A stretch of DNA of 27,722 bases from Coprinopsis marcescibilis (Eukaryota > Basidiomycota > Agaricomycetes > Agaricales > Psathyrellaceae), in contig ML210195.1 of the NCBI GenBank assembly GCA_004369085.1, positions 144,500-172,221 on the forward strand, in the 5' to 3' direction. Both the position numbers and the translations under genes were made by a program. Positions 1-8,294 of this stretch are shown here, in pieces (position 1 is the first letter of the stretch; every line of letters begins with the position of its first letter). The notes under the pieces are model-generated. The model had not been told where the DNA came from. It did no database searches and worked only from the letters and a program-made list of their open reading frames with translations.

Positions 1-2
1 CA

Positions 3-647
3 TTTAAAACTAGTGCCAAGTACCAGCCATTTATTTCGGAGGCTGAAATCCCCTCTCATGCGGCCGTGAAGTCGACTAAGAACATCACCAGAGAGCGAGC
101 ATGGCGTCCTCTTTACTCCAGAGACCTGATGAATATCCTTCACACCTATCGCATTGGCCAAGGTGACGCTGGGTTCAACCCTCACGATGATTTTCATGCG
201 TAAGTTCTACCCTTGACTAGACTTTAACCGTGAAAAGGGCTGATACAGGTGCAAATGCATAGTGGACTTGCTCGCTGGGTCTGGGCTGAGATAGTCCAGG
301 CTCGGTTGGATGCACTTCTTGAGGAAAACAAGTACCACCGCATCCGAAAGCAGAAGAAGATTCTCTTGCCATCGGGTGCACGAAGGATTGACCTATTTGA
401 GTCTCCTGAGGAGTATGGCGGGAAGAACATGCTGATCCCAGTTCCTGCAGCGGATCTTGATCTACTTGCTGCAGAGTATGACGACCCAGCACTCTTCCGG
501 TTTGGCACTGAGGAAGAGGTTGCCCTTTACACTATGCTGTACCAAGCTATAGGGGCTCCCGAGTTTGTTCCAGCCAATGGATGGGCTATTTTTACGGAAA
601 TGGTGTCCCTTCATCTTTCACGCCTCGATGGCACTGAGTATTCATAA
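3..647 (+). CDS. Integrase-core-like protein, C-terminal part (5' end outside window)
   Basis: Reading frame open from base 3, interrupted by an intron at 200-262 (GTAAGT donor, CATAG acceptor). An alternative acceptor at 247-248 gives an immediate frame break, so I prefer 262; the join then reads FNPHDDFHA/GLARWVWAEI. The second exon runs to TAA at 645-647. The segment WAEIVQARLDALLEENKYHR followed by IRKQKK and LLPSGARR resembles the tail of the integrase-core (rve-like) proteins that are abundant in Agaricomycetes, where a tryptophan/leucine helix precedes an N-x-H-R-x-R-x-Q-K and P-S-G motif. The catalytic part would lie upstream and is not visible, so activity cannot be judged. Whether this is a domesticated gene or part of a transposon is open. 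No stops or shifts are seen in the visible 190-odd codons, unlike the elements that follow. Confidence 0.55.
200..262 (+). other. Spliceosomal intron in the integrase-core-like gene
   Basis: GTAAGT donor at 200 and CATAG acceptor ending at 262. Splicing keeps the frame (phase 2) between the upstream frame open from base 3 and the downstream frame open to 647. The length of 63 nt is typical for basidiomycetes. Confidence 0.55.
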
Positions 648-999
648 TCCTAAGTACGTAGTACAGAGCTTATATGTACTAGGTACTGTATATGGTCATA
701 CCATGCAACGGGACAGCTTGGGGACAGCGGCATCTGGTGTTCGCATTTTATGAGGTAGATCAATTTTAACGTGGGTTCTCTCTATTATTATTTCCTATAT
801 ATATAGTAGGGTATCTCAAAGTACTCTTGTATTGAGTGTCCTAATTCATAGGACACTCGGAGAGCACGAATGTTCGAGATGCTCGAGCATCGACTGAAGT
901 CGCCGCGGCCATCAAAGTCACAGCCACTCGTGGCTGTGGAGGGTGCTCGCGCGTGAAAACAAACCATGTCCCTCTCGAACACCGTAAGCAGTAGCAATC
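648..999. other. Intergenic stretch, AT-rich then palindrome-rich
   Basis: No coding frame is supported. 650-810 is AT-rich. A cluster of short perfect inverted repeats follows at 834-938. The left border of gypsy element A must lie somewhere here, but I find no LTR, primer-binding site or target duplication. Confidence 0.5.
834..938. repeat. Cluster of short palindromes/hairpins
   Basis: Three clear inverted repeats follow one another: GAGTGTCCTA (834-843) with its complement at 849-858 (5-nt loop); the perfect 14-bp palindrome GATGCTCGAGCATC at 878-891; and CACAGCCA (919-926) with TGGCTGTG (931-938) around a CTCG loop. CGACTGAAGTCG at about 891-902 adds a weaker one. Function is unknown. 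Confidence 0.6.
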
Positions 1000-2042
1000 A
1001 TGTTAGGAGCTGTAATTGCACACACCCTCACTCCAACAGTGGAACAACTCAAAGAAATAGACAAAAGCATAGAGGGAATAACCACTGCCTCTGAACAATA
1101 TGTTGAAATGCAAAAAGAAAGAAAAGCAAAAGACGATATCAAACCAAAAGTAGAAGTGGATAAACCAGAAAAATACGACAGACAGCCAAAAGCTGCCATC
1201 CCTTTCCTAACTGCATGCTGAACATACTGCTATTACAAAAGAGAGCATGACTGGACAAATCAAGTCATGTTCACTCTCTCAATGGTGGGAACTAAAGACG
1301 AAAAGGAAGAGTATTACCAGGAAAAAATTGGGTCAATTCCAAATATCAAGAACTCTTCGATGTTACAACGATCAAAGCAAATTGGGAAAAAGCTAACCCC
1401 AAAACACAAGGTTCCGAACCCACAAAAGGAGTTTTCAATAGTTAGAAAGACTTTGAAAAACAATTCCTTAATCACTTTAGTCTCTATGACCAAAAGGAGA
1501 TAGCTCAAGATGGCATCCACAAACTCAAAATGGGAAGTGACATGTGTGAAGAGTACACAATGAGTTTCAAATAATTTGCTGTATAAAGTGAATTCGACAA
1601 AGAAATCCTCTTTTACAAATACAAAGAAGAAATGAATTCACTTTTGTGTACCAAAGTTAAAAAGACGTGGCCAAGACCTGCAAATCAAAAGGAGTTCAAA
1701 GAACGAGCCCTAGCCATTGATCAAGAATACCGAAAAAATCAGGGAAAGAAAGCCCAATACAACGCCTTTGCCTCCTTGTCAAAACCTCAACAACAATCTT
1801 TCGCACCCAAACAAAAAACTCGAGATCCAAATACCATGGAAATCAATGTAATTCAAACCCATTCGAATCAGGCAAATGCAACATGCAGAGTTTGTTTGAA
1901 AAAGGGACACACTGTGACATACTGTCCCGAGGCAGTCTGCAGCATTTGCTGTAAAAAGGGACATGTCAGGTGGAACTGCCCAAACAAAGATAAGAGTATA
2001 CAGGTTGCAGACACAGGAAGTGAAAACACAGATTTTTCATAG
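1000..2042 (+). pseudogene. gag: Ty3/gypsy element A, gag remnant with two zinc knuckles
   Basis: Gag would be the nucleocapsid precursor of an LTR retrotransposon. An N-terminal segment starts at ATG 1000 and contains VEVDKPEKYD, the usual lead-in to the gag core. After TGA at 1219 the frame continues with MFTLSMVG, also gag-like. It is then lost by frameshift near 1340-1450 and by two TAA codons at about 1571-1583. The last part (1632-2042) carries two canonical CCHC knuckles, CRVCLKKGHTVTYC and CSICCKKGHVRWNC (both C-x2-C-x4-H-x4-C). The frame closes with TAG at 2040, exactly where a 1.9 kb insertion begins; beyond that insertion the same frame continues into protease. Several lesions make it clearly inactive. 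Confidence 0.8.
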
Positions 2043-3141
2043 GGGACATCTCAAGGTTGATGGAGATCATCCCTGAACTGTTATTGGGAACGGTGATGCA
2101 ATGCTAATGGCTGAGCAGCAGAAACACACCAAACACACAACACAACAACAAAAACCCAACTAAATCACCTAGTGTCAAAGACAAACAGTGTAGTTAAGTT
2201 TGTCATAGGTTTACACGAATGATATGTATATTCTAGTGCTCGTAGTTGGCTCCTGCGGGTTGTTTTGGGGGTTGCCGAGTGGAACTAAATGTTCGACAAG
2301 GTAACTAGTGCTTAGTGAAGCATATAACTTGTTACAGACGGTTTTTAGGTTTTTATAATGGTTTTATAGGCTTGTTATATGGGTAACACGGTTTATAAAG
2401 GCCTGGAAGGGCAAAGACTGACAGTAGCCTTTAGCTAAAGTACAGTCACTAGCACTCTTTGTGTAATAACACTAAAGCTTGCTTAAACACAACTTAAACG
2501 CTTGATGATCTTTAAATCACTCAATAGGACACGAAAAGGGGTTTTAAACTCTTGATGGTCACAATAATCACAATAAATCACGATTGTATTGGTTTTTAAA
2601 CTCTTGACTCTACATTTTTGTTCTTAGAGACTATCTAAGGTCAGTGAGGACTCAAGTAATGCTATCGGCGGTTAACTCAAGGTCACAGCAGTGAACCAGG
2701 CAATATCTAGGATATATTTGACCAACTCTACCTAGCTTTTATAGTAATTATATAGGTTATGAGTATGTATCTAATGTAATACTGATGAGACTCTTATAGG
2801 TAAGTAATATAGTTAAATAATAATGAAGTAACAGGTACTCACTCTCTCTAGGTAATGGTTGCAACTAGAGAGAGAGAGGAAGTGAGAATTGTGAGTAAAT
2901 AAAGAGTAAGTAAATAAATGTCAAGTGAGAACAAAAAGCCATACTGGGGACTTAGCCTCTAATGGTCATAAGCCCCTAATGTCTTCTTTCAACATTTTAT
3001 ACATGAATGGTGTTTGGCTAAGCAGTGGTCTACAATCAAATAAATACAGACAAATTTTACAAAACCATACAAACTATGAGTCTAAATGAGATAAAAAAAG
3101 GAAAGAGATCAGACCAAAGGGGAAACATATCATGGATTTGG

Positions 3142-3183
3142 GTGCCAAGTTGAAATGGCACGTGTGGATTTAAGTTCGATTCT
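3142..3183 (+). promoter_or_regulatory. tRNA-like box pair (SINE-like), copy 1
   Basis: GTGCC-(10 nt)-GGCAC at 3142-3161 can form a D-arm-like hairpin containing GCCAAGTT. AGTTCGATTCT at 3173-3183 matches the pol III B-box core GTTCGANTC. The A-to-B spacing is about 13 nt shorter than in a tRNA, so this is not a tRNA gene. It resembles a tRNA-derived SINE head that has lost the anticodon arm. Confidence 0.3.
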
Positions 3184-3550
3184 GATGGGAAGGTTGAATA
3201 TTCCTGTCAGGAGTTGAGTCCCATATGGCACCAGTTGATGGTGTTTGTCTAATCTTCCGAGTCTAGATTATATTATAGACAAGGTGATTGGCTATCGAGT
3301 GTTTAGACTCGGTCTAGATGGTACATGACAGTGCTCAATGAGAATTATGAGTCTATCTAAGTCTCGACTTTGTCATCCACAGCTTAGGCACATGTCCAGT
3401 TTGTTATCTTATCTCGGCAAATCCTCACTTTCTTTGTCATCTTTCTGTGGTCCCATGGTAGGGTAACTTGTGCTTGTATTGTCTTAGCAATGTGTGTTGA
3501 TTCTTGTAAGTCCTTTTTGACTATATATTCCAGGTGCTTATACTCGGCAT

Positions 3551-3586
3551 TGGCCAAGTTAATGTGCAGGTCTGGGGTTCGAGTCC
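3551..3586 (+). promoter_or_regulatory. tRNA-like box pair (SINE-like), copy 2
   Basis: GGTTCGAGTCC at 3576-3586 is a perfect pol III B-box. TGGCCAAGTT at 3551-3560 matches the first part of the A-box consensus. The order and spacing resemble the copy at 3142-3183, and both contain GCCAAGTT upstream of GTTCGA. It is too compact for a tRNA gene. Confidence 0.35.
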
Positions 3587-3967
3587 TGGCTAGTACATTT
3601 CATTTTACAAGAAATACCATCATTTGTTCTGAGTATTGAGTTATGTCATGGCACTAGCGGATGTATTATACATGTCCATGTAATAGTAACTCTTGTACTA
3701 AGTTGCTATTATCAATGCGGGTTTTAATTCAGAGTGCATAACCTCGACTTGTATGGATGACAATGATCGACGATGGTTCTCTTACTATATTCCTTCATTC
3801 TGGTGGTGTTAGCTGACGACCTCTGTTCTAAGTCTCAACTCTTGGTGCCCATTTGTACTGGGGTAGTGGCATCTGTTTAGAATATACCTGTTGTGGTCTA
3901 TATGACGGGTTTCACATTTTTGAGCTAAGTACAACTCGTAAAATACACTTTCTGCGATTTTTAGGGG

Positions 3968-4705
3968 TCCCCACACATACAGGGTGCATCAACGGTGATG
4001 ATCAAATCCACATATAACCGATCAATTGTACTCCCAATACAGATTCCTGAAAGAAGCATCAACACAAAAACACTTATCGACTCTGGGGCAGATGATCTAT
4101 TTGCTGACAAACAAATGGTGCAAAAATACAAAATCCCTGAAAAACAACTTGAAAAACCAATAATTGTTCGAAATGTTGATGGAACCCCAAACAAAACCAG
4201 ATCAATCACAACCACGATAGAGCCTGAATTCAGCATCAATGGACAAATCCAAAAATACACTATGTACATGGCAGACCTTGGAAAATGGGATTTCATCTTT
4301 GGAACCCTGTGGCTACAAAAAGACAATCCTGACATCAACTGGGCCTTAGGGACAGTTGAATGGAGAAACCCTATTTCACCAACAATGGAAGAGGAAGACA
4401 ACAGTCTCCTTATCACATTCATGAAGGGAGAAAACACAGAAGAACTTCAAGAGATCTGGCTCAATGCCACAATGATCGAAGAAAAGCCAAGTCTCAAAGA
4501 AAACCTCAACCAAATCATACCAAAAACATTTCATGAGTATCTTGAAATATTCTCAGAAAACACCTCAAACAGATTCAGATTCCCAGAAAAGAAGGAATGG
4601 GACCATGCAATCAATCTCAAGGAAGGATTCAAACCAAGATCATTTCCAATCTATAACTTCACTCTAATGGAAAAAGGAGAACTTACCAAGTTTATTGAGG
4701 AAAAC
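3968..4705 (+). pseudogene. pol: Ty3/gypsy element A, protease and start of reverse transcriptase
   Basis: The frame is open from the insertion junction. Residues near 4078-4105 give LIDSGADDLFA, the aspartic protease active site D-S/T-G. WDFIFGTLWLQ followed by NPDINW (about 4285-4340) is the conserved end of the gypsy protease domain. FPEKKEWDHAINLKEG and then a K/P-rich tract (about 4580-4680) match the N-terminal lead-in of gypsy reverse transcriptase. Homology stops after KFIEEN at about 4704, where the expected fingers region is replaced by unrelated sequence; the frame drifts on to a stop at 4865-4867. No RT palm, RNase H or integrase of element A is present. Unlike element B, the protease triad here is intact. 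Confidence 0.8.
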
Positions 4706-5757
4706 GACACACTAACTCAACAAAAAGATTGTCACATGACAATTTTTGTATGGTTTTGCTCATTCTTCCTCAGTAACATATTTTTAAATTCTGAAAATTA
4801 CAGTGTATGCTTTTTAATATGGAATATACGCTCTTTAGAAATTTCACGAAAATCGGGCAATTGCTGAGGCAGATACAGGTGCCAGCCTTTTTGAGACATG
4901 TCTGATGGCTCCACTGTAGAGACTGGGACTTGGCTGCGACCAGCCAAGCCCATCTCTGTTCTCTCATCAAAGATGCATCTCGCACCCAACAGTGCCAACA
5001 CGGTGCAATCTTTTAGGCGCCTGATCATGTGACCACCGAAACTTCCAGATTCCCGCCCATCGCAAGCATCCCTATGCCCCTTTGAACCATATCTCCGCCC
5101 CAAAACACCTCAACTCCACTCTTTTGATCATCGGGCACCATCTTTGGACTTCATCTCGCTTCCGAGCACCCAACAAAGCCCAGAATTGGCTTAGTGCGTG
5201 GGAAACCGACCCTGAAGACCCAAAATACTCGACACACGGCGAAGATTTCACTTTTAAATTCATTCACCGTCACATTTACACCCGTATGTAGCATTCCATG
5301 TCGCACATACGAACATTCTAGAGCCTCTTGGCTCGACTTTCCCCATATTACTTTATTTATTTACCTATTTACCAAATAGTTTAGAAAACTATAAGTAGTT
5401 GGCCAGAGCGATCCCCTAGGGCAGCTCTAGCTCACCCCAGGACTTACCTACTACCTCTCAATCGAATACTTTCTCTTCCAAAGCCACTGCGCTTCCGCTG
5501 ATCGGTTCCAGCCAGCAGAACCGAGCCCATCTCTCTCCCAACTCTAATCTCAACCTCAAGACTCACCTGCAAGAGGTCTGACTCGTGATCAGAGCCAGTC
5601 AAGCGCCCTCTCAACACAACCAAAGAACCTCTCTTCACCACTGATGGGTGGTTCACCTCTGCAGACATCATCAAAAGAGTGTTTTCTTCACTCAACCACA
5701 AACCCTAAACCACTTGTATTGCTACTGCTCCTACATATAGCTCTGATACACGTAAAT
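4706..5757. other. Non-coding stretch, possibly LTR-derived
   Basis: No convincing coding frame. TGTAGC at 5287 could start an LTR. GTGATCAGAGCC at 5585-5596 resembles the initiator-tRNA primer-binding site common in fungal LTR elements (TGGTATCAGAGC), so 5287 to about 5584 may be an LTR remnant followed by a leader. No second copy or target duplication is found. The minus-strand frames at 4798-5103 and 5072-5263 are open but show no recognisable motif. Confidence 0.25.
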
Positions 5758-6490
5758 ATGGCCCCAAACATGACCCTAACCAAGCACACAAAAATCTGTG
5801 CCATGAAAAAGGCTGGATATGATAATGACAGCATCTGAGCTGTTTTAGTGGGCCGTCATGACCTCAGCGACCACCAGATCACCCAAATTTTCAACAAATA
5901 TGGAATGAAGGAAAACTACTATGATGTAGGAAAGTCAACTGGGCAACCCTGCAAGTTAACAGAATGGGATGGACGTATTGCACTGCGGCACCTCAACAAT
6001 CAGGATGCACATGATGCAACAGACCTCCAGAAAAACTATTTCCTGGATGTCCATGTGGAAACCCTCTGACGCAAACTTTGTTCCAGTGGTCTAGAGCCTC
6101 ACAAGTGAGCCAAAGTTCCATTTATCCCCATGAAGAATCTGAAAAAGCAAAAGGAATGGGCTCAAGGTCTCCTTGATTGGACAGTAGAAAACTAGGAGGC
6201 TGTAGATTTCTTGGATGAGTCAATATTTCAGGTTTTTGGGTCAGATGGGATGGAATTGTGCTGGAGGAAGCCAGAAGAGCAGTTGGATCCAAGGTTTAGT
6301 GAAGCATGGAGGGGGAAAGGTGATGGTATGGGGGGTGATTACATCACATGGAGTTGGAAGGCTGGTTCACATTGAAGGAAACCTTGAAAAGAACCTATAC
6401 TGTGATATATTGGAGGATAATGTTCTAGTAAGCTTTCAAGACCTTGGCCTTGACCGACAGCAGTACTACTTCCAGCAAGATAATAATCTG
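5758..6490 (+). pseudogene. Tc1/mariner-type transposase, truncated and broken
   Basis: Starts at ATG 5758 (MAPNMTLTKHTKICAMKKAG), an N-terminal helix-turn-helix region that continues with HDLSDHQITQIF after a TGA at 5836. In-frame TGA codons also lie at 6067 and near 6110, and a TAG near 6193. The catalytic core starts with FLDESIFQVFGSDG, in which D (6214-6216) is the first DDE/D aspartate. A frameshift near 6295 leads into VKHGGGKVMVWG, the hallmark Tc1 motif, and then to QQDN, where D (6479-6481) is the second catalytic residue. The third acidic residue and the C-terminus are absent: homology ends within about 15 codons of QQDN, just before the LTR of element B. No terminal inverted repeats were found. 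Clearly non-functional. Confidence 0.8.
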
Positions 6491-6520
6491 AAACAACTTC
6501 TATTTCATTCAGATTAACCA

Positions 6521-6525
6521 AGAAC
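6521..6525. repeat. Target-site duplication of element B, left copy
   Basis: AGAAC directly abuts the TGTTACG start of the 5' LTR and is repeated at 12954-12958 directly after the CGTAACA end of the 3' LTR. Five bp is the usual length for Ty3/gypsy integration. Confidence 0.9.
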
Positions 6526-6922
6526 TGTTACGTCCATGGGCATCTTTGAAGAAGACCTTGATTGGTTGATAACAAAGGAACACGAGTCACAGTCAGAAGG
6601 TCTTATTGGATATAGTTTTTCTTGATAATGGACACGAGGATAGATAAGAAGTATATATAGTATGATAACAGATGGATCTTATCAATTACATCGATAAGAG
6701 ATAACAGAATTGTATTTAAACTTACCTTGTTAGGTAGTTGTACTGTAGCTTCGATCTTGTTTCACTTGTACCTACAAGTAGTCTTGCAATACGAGTTCTA
6801 TCACTCGTCTTGATCTTAATTCGGATGCTCGATCTGTTTCAACGTTAGTTCGTTGTGACTCCTCTCACTTACCTCAAGACTACCAAACGACTAGGGCATA
6901 CTACTTGCCTTACATCGTAACA
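6526..6922 (+). repeat. 5' LTR of element B (397 bp)
   Basis: Starts TGTTACG and ends CGTAACA, a perfect 7-bp terminal inverted repeat. It aligns along its whole length with 12553-12953. A TATA-like TATTTAAA lies at 6713-6720. About 33 nt downstream, at 6746-6758, is the 13-nt segment complementary to the sequence just after the LTR, so transcription (start of R) probably begins near 6746. The 3' LTR has a 4-bp insertion relative to this copy in the region CTTGATC/CTTACTCGATC. Confidence 0.92.
6713..6720 (+). promoter_or_regulatory. TATA-like box in the 5' LTR of element B
   Basis: TATTTAAA, conserved in the 3' LTR. It is placed about 33 nt upstream of the self-priming complement at 6746, the spacing expected between a TATA box and a transcription start. 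Confidence 0.55.
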
Positions 6923-6923
6923 G

Positions 6924-6936
6924 AAGATCGAAGCTA
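6924..6936 (+). other. Primer-binding site complementary to the element's own LTR (self-priming)
   Basis: AAGATCGAAGCTA starts 1 nt after the end of the 5' LTR and is the exact reverse complement of TAGCTTCGATCTT at 6746-6758, inside the same LTR and also preserved at 12773-12785. No match to the usual initiator-tRNA site is seen here. In Tf1 and related fungal elements the 5' end of the transcript folds back and primes minus-strand synthesis at such a site. The position of the complement just downstream of a TATA box fits that mechanism. Assignment of function is inference; the complementarity is direct. Confidence 0.7.
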
Positions 6937-6977
6937 ATCCTTCAAACCCTCGTCGATCGTGACAAGAATCTGCCAAA

Positions 6978-8294
6978 ATGGTGCACTATGATAAACCATC
7001 AGGCAGCGGCCCTTCTGGAAGAATACCGGAGATTCCTGCTCAAAGAAATCCTTACCCAACGAAAGAAGACAGAGCAACATCGACACCCATAAAGAGACAA
7101 CCTTCCCGATCCAAAGAACCCCAGATTGAACAACCAACACCACTGCAATATGATTGAACATACGAACGAGAAGAATCTGAAGACCCTCTTGCAGACCAAC
7201 TCAAAGATATCTACTCTTCAGTACCACAGCCTAACTTCGAAACCTACGCTGAAACCATTGCACAACTCGAACAAACCCTAAGAACTCCAAAGAAATCAGA
7301 AAAGATGGAAAACCAAGGAACCAACATTGCGGCGACCACCTTGACCTCTACCAAAGATGAAGAAGTACGAGGAATGAGAAAACCCACCGAATTCGATGGC
7401 AATTGAAACCAATACGAAAACTGTATGGAAGAAATCACCCTTTACTTCCTCGCACACCCAGATTGGAAGGAAGAACGGAAGATAGTCTTCACCATCTCCT
7501 ATATGACCAAAGGAACAGCAGCCGAATGGAGGAAAACATTCCTACATGAAGCTGAAACTACTACTGGCATCAACCTAGGCACCTGGGATGCATTCAAAAC
7601 CAAACTCAACAATCAAATTATCGAGAAAGAAAGACCAGACTTTGCATTCCAAGAATTGAAGAACATGAAGAAGAAACCAAATGACTCTGGAGAAGACTAC
7701 GTGAACCAATTCAAGTACAAACTTGCTCAGACCAGTTACAAACCCAACCTGACCACCCCTGATGACACAAACAAGATGATAACCAACATCTTTCGATGAT
7801 CTCTCAATTTGAAAACCCTTGAAAAGATATGGGACAAATCCGCTAAACCAACCGATCTTCAAGCATGGTATAATGCCATGATTGAGGTATCAAACCAAGC
7901 CCGGATGTTCAAATTATTCTCCATGGGGGTTAAAACATATCCATCCTCTTCTCCCTCTCGAAGAAACGAAGACATGGGGACACCTATAGACATTGACACC
8001 TTCACCAGCCAGAAAGGAGAAAGGTGAAGATTCCCAAAGCTCACAGACGAAATCAGAGCACAACTCAGAAAAGAAGGATGCTACTTTTTCTGTCATGATC
8101 CAGGACATCGAGTCGACAGTTGCCCCAAGAAACCCAAAGACAACCGACCACCACCCTACTCCAGAAATTCAACCAAGAAGTCAACCACGGGACAAGGAGC
8201 CTACCACCAAGTCCAGCAACTCCTGAAAGAAATGAACGAAGAAGAGCAAGAGAAATTCCAGGACAAAATTGAGAAGAATGCAGGTTTTGCTTAA
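6978..8294 (+). pseudogene. gag: gag of chromovirus B
   Basis: Single frame from ATG 6978 to TAA 8292-8294 (about 438 codons) interrupted by four in-frame TGA codons at 7155, 7404, 7797 and 8025. The gag core includes KPTEFDG followed by a YENCMEEITLYFLAHPDW stretch and TKGTAAEWRKTFL, then FAFQELKNMKKKPNDSGEDY and LQAWYNAMIEVSNQAR, typical of fungal gypsy capsid proteins. A C-terminal knuckle GCYFFCHDPGHRVDSC has C-x3-C spacing instead of the usual C-x2-C, an extra Phe in a T-rich run that may be another lesion. The 3' end overlaps the start of pol, which reads in another frame, implying programmed frameshifting in the intact ancestor. Role: particle assembly and RNA packaging in the cytoplasm. 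Confidence 0.85.

Larger units (their letters stand above)
2040..3967. mobile_element. About 1.92 kb non-coding insertion inside gypsy element A
   Basis: The hexamer TAGGGG occurs at 2040-2045 and again at 3962-3967, preceded in both places by GATTTTT (2031-2037 and just before 3962). Removing one copy plus the intervening 1922 bp joins the gag frame to the protease frame without a shift (frame of 1632 joins frame of 3995). This supports a discrete insertion with a short target duplication. The insert has no ORF over about 60 codons, no matching terminal inverted repeats and no TG...CA ends that I can pair. It contains a 14-bp direct repeat TTTTAAACTCTTGA (2542-2555 and 2594-2607), a short GA run near 2870, and two tRNA-like promoter box pairs (3142-3183 and 3551-3586). 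It could be a SINE/LINE-type insertion or a degraded solo LTR. Confidence 0.55.

Noticed and set aside
3551..3600. A tRNA gene at the perfect B-box
   Set aside because: The A-to-B distance is too short for D, anticodon and T arms, and no acceptor stem can be formed.
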